A stretch of DNA of 46,368 nt from Nitrosomonadales bacterium (GTDB lineage: Bacteria > Pseudomonadota > Gammaproteobacteria > Burkholderiales > Gallionellaceae). The notes beneath the pieces are model-generated. The model made no database searches. It was not told the DNA's origin and saw only the letters and a program-made list of their open reading frames with translations. The DNA lies in the NCBI GenBank assembly GCA_016197305.1, contig JACPVZ010000100.1:1-46368 (forward strand). Reading direction: 5' to 3'. Position numbers and translations under genes: made by a program. Position 1 is the first letter of the stretch, and each line of letters starts with the position of its first letter. This document shows, piece after piece, positions 7,787 through 16,767 of the stretch.

Positions 7787-8341
7787 ATGAGTAAAGCCTT
7801 TACCCGCGAAACCGACAACGATGACGATGATCTGGAACCATCGGCGCAGTTGCCGCTCGGCGTCAAGAATTACATCACGCCCGCCGGTTACCGCAAGCTG
7901 AAAGAAGAGGCCGAGTACCTGTGGAAGGTGGAGCGTCCCGCGCTGGTGCAGACCATCGCCTGGGCGGCTTCCAATGGCGACCGTTCCGAGAACGGCGACT
8001 ACATCTACGGCAAGAAACGCCTGCGCGAGATCGACCGGCGCGTGCGTTTCCTGCGCAAACGGATGGAGCATGCCGAGGTGGTCGATCCGGCGCAACGCGG
8101 CGCGTGCGACCAGGTGTTTTTCGGCGCGACAGTGACGGTGTGCGATGACAGCGGTTGTGAGAGTGTCTACTGCATCGTCGGGGTGGACGAGGCGGATGTC
8201 GCGCGCGGGCTGATTAGTTGGGTCTCGCCGCTGGCACGTGCGTTGACCAAGTTGCGCGAAGGCGAGGTGGCGATGCTGCGGACCCCGGTCGGCGTCACCG
8301 AGCTCGAGGTGTTGAGCGTTGTCTATCGTGCGCTGGAGTGA
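7787..8341 (+). CDS. greB: transcription elongation factor GreB
   Basis: GreB rescues backtracked RNA polymerase by stimulating cleavage of the transcript 3' end. The 184-residue protein has the N-terminal coiled coil, with the acidic tip in the SNGDRSENGDYIYGKKRLREIDRR region, and the C-terminal FKBP-like domain (FFGATVTV...WVSPLARAL). The NGDYIYGKK form and the length favour GreB over GreA. I chose ATG 7787 (MSKAFTRE) although the frame is open from 7700. A TACAAT (7774-7779) sits so close to this ATG that a promoter there would give an almost leaderless message, and no Shine-Dalgarno sequence is seen. Confidence 0.93.
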   Translation: MSKAFTRETDNDDDDLEPSAQLPLGVKNYITPAGYRKLKEEAEYLWKVERPALVQTIAWAASNGDRSENGDYIYGKKRLREIDRRVRFLRKRMEHAEVVDPAQRGACDQVFFGATVTVCDDSGCESVYCIVGVDEADVARGLISWVSPLARALTKLREGEVAMLRTPVGVTELEVLSVVYRALE

Positions 8342-8410
8342 AGTTTCCTCAAATGTTTTGGGGTGTGCGGTGACGATGTCGCGCATGGCCGGTTGTGCTC
8401 GCGGAAGCTT

Positions 8411-8429
8411 GGCAGGCTGCATGCCTGCC
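8411..8429. repeat. short hairpin between greB and the ankyrin gene
   Basis: GGCAGGC (8411-8417) and GCCTGCC (8423-8429) form a perfect 7-bp stem with a 5-base loop. No T-run follows, so it is not a standard terminator. It may stabilise the greB message end or be chance. Confidence 0.35.
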
Positions 8430-8464
8430 GGGCGCTGATTCGAACTAGGGTGGCCTGATACTTT

Positions 8465-9779
<1,315 letters not shown>

Positions 9780-9790
9780 ATCCCCATTCG

Positions 9791-9807
9791 GCCCGTTCTC
9801 CACGGGC
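9791..9807 (+). terminator. weak candidate terminator after glnB
   Basis: GCCCGT (9791-9796) and ACGGGC (9802-9807) form a 6-bp stem with loop TCTCC, followed by TGATTTAC, which has only a short T-run. It lies just before the guaB promoter. Confidence 0.4.
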
Positions 9808-9810
9808 TGA

Positions 9811-9839
9811 TTTACCCGGCTGCCCGGCATGCGTATAAT
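9811..9839 (+). promoter_or_regulatory. guaB promoter candidate
   Basis: A consensus -10 TATAAT (9834-9839) lies 17 bases after TTTACC (9811-9816), a fair -35. The start would be near 9846, about 20 bases before the guaB ATG at 9866. No PurR-like operator was recognised. Confidence 0.6.
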
Positions 9840-9865
9840 GCGCGCTTTGCCGAGGGCCGTTTCAC

Positions 9866-11326
9866 ATGCGCATCATTCAAAAAGCACTTACCTTTGACGA
9901 CGTTCTGCTCGTTCCCGCCTACTCGAACGTATTGCCGCGCGATGTCAGCCTGCGTACCCAGCTGACGCGCAATATCAGCCTGAACATCCCGCTGCTGTCC
10001 GCCGCGATGGATACCGTCACGGAAGCGCGTCTGGCGATCGCGTTGGCGCAGGAAGGCGGTATCGGCATCATCCACAAGAATATGTCGGCGTATGCGCAGG
10101 CTGCCCACGTCGCCAAGGTCAAGCGTTTCGAAAGCGGCGTGGTCAAGGATCCCATCACCATTACGCCGGACATGACGGTGCGCAGCGTGCTGGGCTTGAC
10201 CCGCCAGCACAAGATTTCCGGCTTGCCGGTGGTGCAGGGCAAACAATTGGTGGGTATCGTCACCAACCGCGATCTGCGCTTCGAGAACAATCTGGATCAG
10301 CCGATCCAGAACATCATGACGCCGCGCGAGCGGCTGATCACCGTGACGGAGAACGCCAGCCTGGAAGATGCGCGCAGCCTGATGCACATGCACCGCATCG
10401 AGCGCGTGCTGGTAGTTAACGATGCATTCGAATTGCGCGGCCTGATGACGGTAAAGGACATCCTGAAATCGAACGAGCATCCGTTGGCTTGCAAGGATAG
10501 CCTCGGCCATCTGCGTGTCGGCGCGGCGGTCGGCGTAGGCGAGGGCACCGAAGAGCGCGTCGCGCTGCTGGCTGAGGCCGGTGTGGACGTGATCGTGGTG
10601 GATACCGCGCACGGACATTCGCAAGGCGTGCTGGACCGCGTCAAGTGGGTCAAGATGAATTTCCCGAACGTCGAGGTGATCGGCGGCAACATCGCCACTG
10701 GCGGGGCTGCTCAGGCCTTGCTGGACCACGGCGCGGACGGTGTGAAAGTCGGTATCGGCCCCGGTTCGATCTGCACCACCCGCGTCGTCGCGGGGGTCGG
10801 CGTGCCGCAGATCGCCGCGATCCAGAATGTCGCGAAAGCGTTGCAGGGCACCGACGTGCCGTTGATCGCCGATGGTGGCGTGCGTTTCTCCGGTGACATC
10901 GCCAAGGCGATCGCATCGGGCGCTCATACCGTGATGCTGGGCGGATTGTTCGCCGGTACCGAAGAGGCGCCGGGCGAGATCGAGCTGTATCAAGGCCGTT
11001 CTTACAAGTCCTATCGCGGCATGGGTAGCCTGGGCGCGATGCAGCAAGGTTCCAGCGACCGCTACTTCCAGGAAGGCGAAAGCAATCAGGACAAGCTGGT
11101 GCCGGAGGGCGTGGAAGGCCGCGTGCCATACAAGGGTAGCGTGTTGGCGGTGATCCATCAGCTGATGGGCGGACTGCGCGCCAGCATGGGCTATCTCGGT
11201 TGTGCCGACATCGCCACCATGCATGCCAAGGCCGAGTTCGTCGAAATCACTTCTTCCGGTATCCGCGAGTCGCACGTGCATGATGTGCAGATCACCAAGG
11301 AAGCGCCGAATTATCGTATTGAATAA
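9866..11326 (+). CDS. guaB: IMP dehydrogenase
   Basis: IMP dehydrogenase oxidises IMP to XMP with NAD+, the committed step of guanine nucleotide synthesis. The 486-residue protein shows the N-terminal [17 protein letters not shown], a CBS-domain pair at ~95-210 ([19 protein letters not shown] and [14 protein letters not shown]), the active-site loop [18 protein letters not shown] with catalytic Cys303, and the flap motif [10 protein letters not shown] near residue 391. Length and all motifs are normal. guaA follows 112 bases downstream, the usual guaBA pairing. Confidence 0.97.
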   Translation: MRIIQKALTFDDVLLVPAYSNVLPRDVSLRTQLTRNISLNIPLLSAAMDTVTEARLAIALAQEGGIGIIHKNMSAYAQAAHVAKVKRFESGVVKDPITITPDMTVRSVLGLTRQHKISGLPVVQGKQLVGIVTNRDLRFENNLDQPIQNIMTPRERLITVTENASLEDARSLMHMHRIERVLVVNDAFELRGLMTVKDILKSNEHPLACKDSLGHLRVGAAVGVGEGTEERVALLAEAGVDVIVVDTAHGHSQGVLDRVKWVKMNFPNVEVIGGNIATGGAAQALLDHGADGVKVGIGPGSICTTRVVAGVGVPQIAAIQNVAKALQGTDVPLIADGGVRFSGDIAKAIASGAHTVMLGGLFAGTEEAPGEIELYQGRSYKSYRGMGSLGAMQQGSSDRYFQEGESNQDKLVPEGVEGRVPYKGSVLAVIHQLMGGLRASMGYLGCADIATMHAKAEFVEITSSGIRESHVHDVQITKEAPNYRIE

Positions 11327-11332
11327 CACAAT

Positions 11333-11425
11333 GGGAAGGGAGAAGGGGGATGAGGGAAGGGTAATGCCGGCGCCTCGCTTCCCTTGAGCGCCGCTGGCGC
11401 GATCCCTTCTCCCTTCACCCTTCCC
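11333..11425 (+). promoter_or_regulatory. structured guaB-guaA intercistronic region
   Basis: A purine-rich arm (11333-11347) pairs with a pyrimidine-rich arm (11404-11425) in two blocks separated by a 7-base bulge. An inner hairpin, GCGCC (11388-11392) with GGCGC (11396-11400), sits within the loop. The structure could act as an attenuator, processing site or mobile palindrome between the two genes. No known riboswitch core was recognised. Confidence 0.4.
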
Positions 11426-11438
11426 AGGCTTTGAAACC

Positions 11439-13019
11439 ATGCATAAAAAAATCCTGATTCTCGATTTCGGTTCGCAATACACCCAGCTGATTGCGCGCCG
11501 CGTCCGTGAAACCAATGTCTATTGCGAACTACATCCGTGGGACATGACGACGGAAGAGATCCGCGCCTTCAACCCGGCGGGCATCATCCTTTCCGGTGGC
11601 CCGAACTCGGTCTATGAGGATGAAACGCCCAAGGCGCCGCAGGCGGTATTCGAGCTGGGCGTGCCGGTACTGGGTATCTGCTACGGCATGCAGACCATGG
11701 CCGCACAACTCGGCGGGGCGGTGGAGAGCGGCAAGGTGCGCGAGTTCGGCTATGCGGAGGTTCGCGCGCATGGGCACTCCAAGCTGTTCGCGGGCATACA
11801 GGACAAGACCAACCAACAAGGTCACGGTTTGCTCGATGTGTGGATGAGCCACGGTGACAAGGTGACGGCGCTGCCGCCTGGCTTCTCGGTGATCGCTTCC
11901 AACGAATCTACGCCATTCGCTGCGATGGCAGACGAGGCGCGCCGTTTCTACGCCGTGCAGTTCCATCCTGAAGTTACGCATACCCATCAGGGCAAGGCGC
12001 TGCTCGGCCGTTTCGTGCATGGCATCTGCGGCTGTGCGCAGGACTGGAACATGCCGGATTATATCGGCGAGGCGGTGGAAAAGATCCGCGCTCAGGTCGG
12101 TAACGACGAGGTGATCCTGGGGCTGTCCGGTGGCGTGGATTCCTCGGTGGCGGCGGCGTTGATCCATCGCGCCATCGGCGATCAGCTGACCTGCGTGTTC
12201 GTGGACAACGGCCTGCTGCGCTTGAATGAGGCCGAACAGGTGATGGAGACGTTTGCCGATCATCTGCACATGAAAGTGATCCACGTCGATGCCAGCGTGG
12301 AGTTCCTGCAGCATCTGGCGGGTGTGTCCGATCCTGAGCAGAAGCGCAAGATCATCGGCCGCGAGTTCGTCGAAGTGTTCCAGCGTGAAGCCAAGAAATT
12401 GCCGCAAGCCAAGTGGCTGGCGCAAGGCACCATCTACCCGGATGTGATCGAATCCGCCGGGGCGAAGACCAAGAAGGCGCACACCATCAAGTCGCACCAC
12501 AACGTCGGCGGTCTGCCGGAAAGCCTGCATCTCAAGTTGCTGGAGCCATTGCGCGAATTGTTCAAGGACGAGGTGCGTGAACTCGGCGTGGCGCTCGGCT
12601 TGCCGCACGGCATGGTGTACCGCCATCCGTTCCCAGGCCCCGGTCTGGGCGTGCGCATCCTCGGCGAAGTGAAGAAGGAATACGCCGAGTTGCTGCGCCG
12701 CGCCGATGCGATTTTCATCGAAGAGTTGCATGCCACCAAGGATACTGATGGCAAGTCCTGGTATGAAAAAACCTCGCAGGCCTTTACCGTGTTCCTGCCG
12801 GTAAAGAGCGTCGGCGTGATGGGCGACGGGCGTACCTACGAATGGGTGGTGAGCTTGCGTGCGGTGCAGACACAGGACTTCATGACCGCACATTGGGCGC
12901 ACCTGCCGTATGAGCTGCTGGGCAAGGTGTCCAACCGCATCATCAACGAAGTGCGCGGCATAAACCGCGTGGTGTACGACATCTCCGGAAAACCGCCCGC
13001 CACGATCGAGTGGGAATAA
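11439..13019 (+). CDS. guaA: GMP synthase (glutamine-hydrolysing)
   Basis: GMP synthase converts XMP to GMP using ATP and glutamine. The 526-residue protein has a class I glutamine amidotransferase domain with nucleophile Cys81 in GICYGMQTM and the FHPE His/Glu site. The ATP pyrophosphatase domain follows, with the P-loop [11 protein letters not shown], then the dimerisation domain ending in PPATIEWE. The gene is complete. Its 3' end is of interest because this position is a known insertion hotspot for genomic islands in proteobacteria, and an accessory region begins immediately after it here. Confidence 0.97.
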   Translation: MHKKILILDFGSQYTQLIARRVRETNVYCELHPWDMTTEEIRAFNPAGIILSGGPNSVYEDETPKAPQAVFELGVPVLGICYGMQTMAAQLGGAVESGKVREFGYAEVRAHGHSKLFAGIQDKTNQQGHGLLDVWMSHGDKVTALPPGFSVIASNESTPFAAMADEARRFYAVQFHPEVTHTHQGKALLGRFVHGICGCAQDWNMPDYIGEAVEKIRAQVGNDEVILGLSGGVDSSVAAALIHRAIGDQLTCVFVDNGLLRLNEAEQVMETFADHLHMKVIHVDASVEFLQHLAGVSDPEQKRKIIGREFVEVFQREAKKLPQAKWLAQGTIYPDVIESAGAKTKKAHTIKSHHNVGGLPESLHLKLLEPLRELFKDEVRELGVALGLPHGMVYRHPFPGPGLGVRILGEVKKEYAELLRRADAIFIEELHATKDTDGKSWYEKTSQAFTVFLPVKSVGVMGDGRTYEWVVSLRAVQTQDFMTAHWAHLPYELLGKVSNRIINEVRGINRVVYDISGKPPATIEWE

Positions 13020-13129
13020 GGCGTAGTTTTAATACCTTGGCAGGTTCCATTTTGAGCTTTGCCTGTGCTCTGATGCTGATGATATCGGTAAGTGGCAGCC
13101 AATTGAGCGGCCGCTTTAAGGAGGTCAGA

Positions 13130-13291
13130 ATGATAATATCGCGTGCAGCACAGTGCTGCGGATTCAACCGGTCGATGCAACATACTAGAATCTGCAGCCA
13201 TAAGCAGTCATTCAAATACGATAACCCTCACAAACGAGATAGAACTCATACTCGTGCTACATTTCTCTCCGTTGCCACCAAAGTTTCTTAG
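13130..13291 (+). CDS. small ORF (53 aa) with strong ribosome site, possibly the stub of a truncated gene
   Basis: A textbook AAGGAGGT (13118-13125) precedes ATG 13130 by four bases, and the frame runs 53 codons to a TAG at 13289-13291. The product is basic and Cys/His-containing (MIISRAAQCCGFNRS at the start) with no recognisable domain. The frame runs through the IS30-like end at 13157-13182, so it may be the surviving start of a gene cut by an insertion rather than a real small protein. It lies in the guaA-methylase gap. Confidence 0.25.
   Translation: MIISRAAQCCGFNRSMQHTRICSHKQSFKYDNPHKRDRTHTRATFLSVATKVS
13145..13159. promoter_or_regulatory. perfect dyad upstream of the restriction operon
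   Basis: GCAGCAC (13145-13151) and GTGCTGC (13153-13159) form a perfect dyad around a single A. A weak promoter-like pair, TTCAAC (13163-13168) and TAGAAT (13186-13191) with 17-base spacing, follows directly, so the dyad could be an operator for the methylase operon. It may equally be a target palindrome next to the IS30-like end. Confidence 0.3.
13157..13182 (+). repeat. relic IS30-like terminal inverted repeat
   Basis: The 26 bases beginning TGCGGATTCAACC and ending GATGCAACA closely resemble the terminal repeat of IS30 as I remember it: about 20 of 26 positions agree, with the GATTCAA, GGTC and GCAACA blocks intact. No IS30 transposase frame and no partner end were found nearby, so it would be a solo relic at the island border. 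Confidence 0.4.
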
Positions 13292-13311
13292 CTACTTATT
13301 TGAAAACAACA

Positions 13312-14853
13312 ATGGCTGGCAAAGAACCTTATAAAGTAATTGACGTTTTCGCAGGCCCGGGAGGGCTTGGAGAGGGCTTTGCTGCCTTGCACCATGGTGC
13401 AGAAAAATCATCATTCAAGCTCGCGCTTTCGATTGAAAAAGACCCGACCGCGCACAGCACATTGCTGCTGCGTAGTTTTTACCGTCAGTTTGATTCCGAA
13501 AAGATTCCGCAGGAATACTGGTCTTATGCCAAGGGGGAGATTACCAAGGCGGCGTTATTTGATTTTTATCCTCAGCAGGCTAAGGCTGCGGCTGAAGAGG
13601 CGCAGTGTATCGAACTCGGCAAGACCCCAGCGCATGAGGTGAAAAACCTCATCAGTCAGAGACTGAATGGCAGTGAAAAATGGGTACTGGTCGGTGGGCC
13701 ACCCTGTCAGGCATATTCACTTGTCGGACGCGCGCGTATGCGGAGTACCAATCCTGATTTTGAGGACGACGTGCGCCATTTCCTTTACAAGGAATATCTG
13801 CGGATCATCGCGGATCACCGGCCACCTGTGTTCGTGATGGAGAATGTGAAGGGAATACTTTCCGCGCAGCATTCCGGCAAAAAAATCATCAAGAGTATAT
13901 TGAGCGATCTGCAAAAGCCTGACATGGCAGTCAATGGCCAGAGTTCCGGCCTCGGCTACAGGCTGTTTTCGCTGGTGGATAACAAGCCTCCTGAGAAATG
14001 TGAGCCGGAAGACTTTCTGGTGAAAGCCGAAAAATATGGCATTCCGCAGGCGCGACACCGCATGCTTATTCTGGGCATTCGGGATGATATTCAACTCACA
14101 CCAAAAACGCTCCAGGAATCGGAAGCGACCACTGTTGCCCAAGCAATCGGCGATCTTCCGAAGATACGCAGCACTGTATCCAAAGAGCCTGACACACTTG
14201 AACTCTGGCGTGAAATTCTTGATTCGATAGCCTCAGAGGCCTGGTATCGCAAGGGGCGAAGTAATGGTCTGTCTCAAACAATCGAAAAAATTGACAACGC
14301 CTTGGCGTCCATACAGAAACGCGAGTTGATGGCAGGTGCAGAAGTCATGAGCTATACCGGCCATCCCAAAATATTCTCAGACTGGTATCGGCATGGCTGT
14401 GTTGACGTGGTGACCAACCATGCAGGCCGAGGCCACATGAGGAGCGATCTGTATCGCTATCTTTTTGTGTCCGCCTACGCGGCAGCTAATGGAAAATCCG
14501 TTCATCTGAGTGATTTCCCGACGGCGCTTCTTCCCGCACACCAGAATGTGCAGGAGGGTGTGCAGAACAGTCATTTTTCAGATCGTTTCAGAGTGCAGGT
14601 CGGTGGGCGACCATCCACTACAATCACTTCCCATATTTCCAAGGATGGGCATTATTTCATTCATTATGATCCGTCCCAATGCCGCAGCCTGACTGTCAGG
14701 GAGGCTGCAAGGCTGCAAACATTCCCAGATAGCTACAAATTCGAAGGTGGCAGAACATCGCAGTATCATCAGGTTGGTAATGCCGTGCCGCCGTTGTTGT
14801 CCATACAGGTTGCTGCAATAGTCCATGACATTTTAAAGCGGCTGAAGATTTAG
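13312..14853 (+). CDS. DNA (cytosine-5)-methyltransferase
   Basis: The enzyme transfers a methyl group from SAM to cytosine C5. The product is about 513 residues from ATG 13312; a TTG at 13300 is an alternative. Motif I is DVFAGPGGLGEGF, motif IV has the catalytic Cys in GGPPCQAYS, motif VI is ENV, motif VIII is QARHRM, and motifs IX-X lie at REAARLQTFPD and QVGNAVPP. The region between VIII and IX (~260-400) is the likely target-recognition part. The recognition site cannot be predicted. It heads a tight operon whose next gene is vsr, so the mark is probably a m5C within a specific sequence protected from restriction. Codon use is more AT-rich than in guaA. Confidence 0.92.
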   Translation: MAGKEPYKVIDVFAGPGGLGEGFAALHHGAEKSSFKLALSIEKDPTAHSTLLLRSFYRQFDSEKIPQEYWSYAKGEITKAALFDFYPQQAKAAAEEAQCIELGKTPAHEVKNLISQRLNGSEKWVLVGGPPCQAYSLVGRARMRSTNPDFEDDVRHFLYKEYLRIIADHRPPVFVMENVKGILSAQHSGKKIIKSILSDLQKPDMAVNGQSSGLGYRLFSLVDNKPPEKCEPEDFLVKAEKYGIPQARHRMLILGIRDDIQLTPKTLQESEATTVAQAIGDLPKIRSTVSKEPDTLELWREILDSIASEAWYRKGRSNGLSQTIEKIDNALASIQKRELMAGAEVMSYTGHPKIFSDWYRHGCVDVVTNHAGRGHMRSDLYRYLFVSAYAAANGKSVHLSDFPTALLPAHQNVQEGVQNSHFSDRFRVQVGGRPSTTITSHISKDGHYFIHYDPSQCRSLTVREAARLQTFPDSYKFEGGRTSQYHQVGNAVPPLLSIQVAAIVHDILKRLKI

Positions 14854-14854
14854 C

Positions 14855-15289
14855 ATGGATACGCTGACCTCGGAAAAACGCAGCTGGAATATGTCCCGCA
14901 TCCGAGGAGCGAATACAAAGCCCGAGCTGGCTGTCCGCTCGATGCTGCATCGCATGGGATACCGATTCAGAATTGCGAATAAGACCCTTCCAGGGAGACC
15001 GGATATCGTTCTCCCAAAATACAGGGCTGTAATCTTTGTTCATGGATGTTTCTGGCATCGGCATCAGGGGTGCAAATATGCGTATACGCCGAAATCCCGT
15101 CTGGATTTCTGGGGGCGGAAATTTGAGGGGAATGTCATGCGGGATAAAAATAATCTTTCTCTTCTCAAGAAAACAGGCTGGCTCCCCATTGTCATATGGG
15201 AATGCGAAATCAAACACAATGCTGACGCTGCGCTTGGCAGAGTATCTGGAATTTTGCAGCGACGCCTGAGAAAACTGGTGGTGGCCTGA
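14855..15289 (+). CDS. vsr: very short patch repair endonuclease
   Basis: Vsr nicks next to T:G mismatches left when 5-methylcytosine deaminates, starting short-patch repair. The 144-residue protein has the family opening SEKRSWNMSRIRGANTKPE, the RPDIVLPKYRAVIFVHGCFWHRH core split by the catalytic Asp and zinc-site residues, and the KKTGWLPIVIWECE segment with the zinc-binding Cys. It starts one base after the methylase stop and its stop overlaps the next ATG. Linkage to an m5C methylase is the normal arrangement. Confidence 0.93.
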   Translation: MDTLTSEKRSWNMSRIRGANTKPELAVRSMLHRMGYRFRIANKTLPGRPDIVLPKYRAVIFVHGCFWHRHQGCKYAYTPKSRLDFWGRKFEGNVMRDKNNLSLLKKTGWLPIVIWECEIKHNADAALGRVSGILQRRLRKLVVA

Positions 15290-16767
15290 TGGAAAAATAT
15301 ACTCTTCCGCCGAGAGCAGCCTCGCTTTCCGAATCCATGCGGGATATTGGGTATTCGCTGGAGACGGCCATTGCGGACATTATTGACAACAGCATTGCCG
15401 CCAACGCCACACGCATTGATATATGGATTGATTTCAATACCGGGCAGCCACGGCTCGGTGTCACTGATAATGGCAGCGGCCTCAACCGGCAGGAACTCCT
15501 GGAGGCTATGCGCCACGGCTCAGCGCATCCGCGCACTCTCAGAGCCAAAGATGATCTCGGGCGTTTCGGATTGGGTTTGAAAACCGCCTCGTTCTCGCAA
15601 TGCCGCCAGCTGACGGTCATCAGTAGGAAGAGCGGCGACACTGTAGGTGCCGTGTGGGATCTGGATACGGTCTCGGAAGATGATGAATGGGTGCTGGGTA
15701 TACTGAACCCGGAAGAAATCCAGTCCAGCCCCTACATGGATAAGTTGGGCAAGCATGGAACACTGGTGCTGTGGCAGAAACTGGATAGGCTGTGCGAGGG
15801 AGAGTCAACAGCCGCGAAGCAGGATATGCTTTATGAAAAGATGGAAGCCACGGAAAAACATCTCGCTCTTGTGTTTCATCGCTATCTTTCTGGCGAAGTC
15901 AGGAATCGGAAACTGGAAGTGCATATCAACGGCCACCCAGTTGAGCCTTTCGATCCGTTCTGCCTCAACAATAAGGCAACACAACTACTCCCCGAGGAAA
16001 TCATCAGAATTGCCGGTGAGGAAGTCAGGATTCAGCCTTATATTCTTCCCCATCACAGCAAGCTTACGCCGAAAGAGCATGACTATTATCAGAGCCGCAG
16101 CGAGTTTGTCAGTAATCAGGGGGTATACGTTTACCGAAATAACAGGCTGATGGCCTGGGGAAACTGGTTCCGGCTGGTTCCAAAAGGCGAAGCCACCAAG
16201 CTCGCGCGCGTCAGGATAGATTTTCCCAATGCGCTGGATGAACACTGGACAATTGATATTAAAAAATCCAGAGCCCATCCGCCATACCAGGTGAAAGAAA
16301 AGCTCCGGCAAATCATCAACAGGATCGTGGAGCAGAGCACCCGCGTCCATTCTGGAAGGGGCAGGCGTCTTTTAGATGAGGCTCCAGACCCATTCTGGCT
16401 GAAACACGCAGATCGTGATGGCATACGGTATTCCCTGAACAGGGATCATCCGGTGTTGAACGCTTTCAGACAGATACTGGAAGGTGATGAGCAGCGGTTG
16501 TTTCAGGAAGTGCTGGCCGTCATTGAGGATTCCATTCCCGTAGAAGCTATTTATGCTGACTACTCAATCGCCCCCAAGAGTTTTGATGAAGCGAGGCAGA
16601 TGGAGCCAGAGGAAGTTCGAAGCCGCCTGCTTATGCTGTACCAGATTCTTTCCGCTGAACAACAGCTGGATGAAAATACTTTCCGGGAAACGGTTAACCA
16701 GCTAAAACCATTTAATAATTACCCGCAGGAAATTGAGTGGGTAATCAGGGAGAAAATTCATGAGTGA
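15289..16767 (+). CDS. MORC-like GHKL ATPase of a restriction-type operon
   Basis: The 492-residue protein begins with a GHKL ATPase (Bergerat) fold. The N box is AIADIIDNSIAAN (~28-40), the G1 box VTDNGSGL (~57-64) and the G2 box GRFGLGLKTAS (~86-96), followed by an S5-like transducer region containing the VYRNNRLM segment. This is the paraMORC/MutL-like group that comparative genomics places in restriction-modification neighbourhoods with methylases, Z1 ATPases and nucleases. Such proteins are expected to clamp DNA in an ATP-dependent way; here that is inference. Start and stop both overlap neighbours by a few bases, showing tight coupling. Confidence 0.85.
   Translation: MEKYTLPPRAASLSESMRDIGYSLETAIADIIDNSIAANATRIDIWIDFNTGQPRLGVTDNGSGLNRQELLEAMRHGSAHPRTLRAKDDLGRFGLGLKTASFSQCRQLTVISRKSGDTVGAVWDLDTVSEDDEWVLGILNPEEIQSSPYMDKLGKHGTLVLWQKLDRLCEGESTAAKQDMLYEKMEATEKHLALVFHRYLSGEVRNRKLEVHINGHPVEPFDPFCLNNKATQLLPEEIIRIAGEEVRIQPYILPHHSKLTPKEHDYYQSRSEFVSNQGVYVYRNNRLMAWGNWFRLVPKGEATKLARVRIDFPNALDEHWTIDIKKSRAHPPYQVKEKLRQIINRIVEQSTRVHSGRGRRLLDEAPDPFWLKHADRDGIRYSLNRDHPVLNAFRQILEGDEQRLFQEVLAVIEDSIPVEAIYADYSIAPKSFDEARQMEPEEVRSRLLMLYQILSAEQQLDENTFRETVNQLKPFNNYPQEIEWVIREKIHE

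Noticed and set aside
12836-13201. Minus-strand frames over the guaA 3' end
   Set aside because: The translation is the reverse complement of guaA coding sequence, a familiar artefact near guaA islands; no integrase motifs are present.
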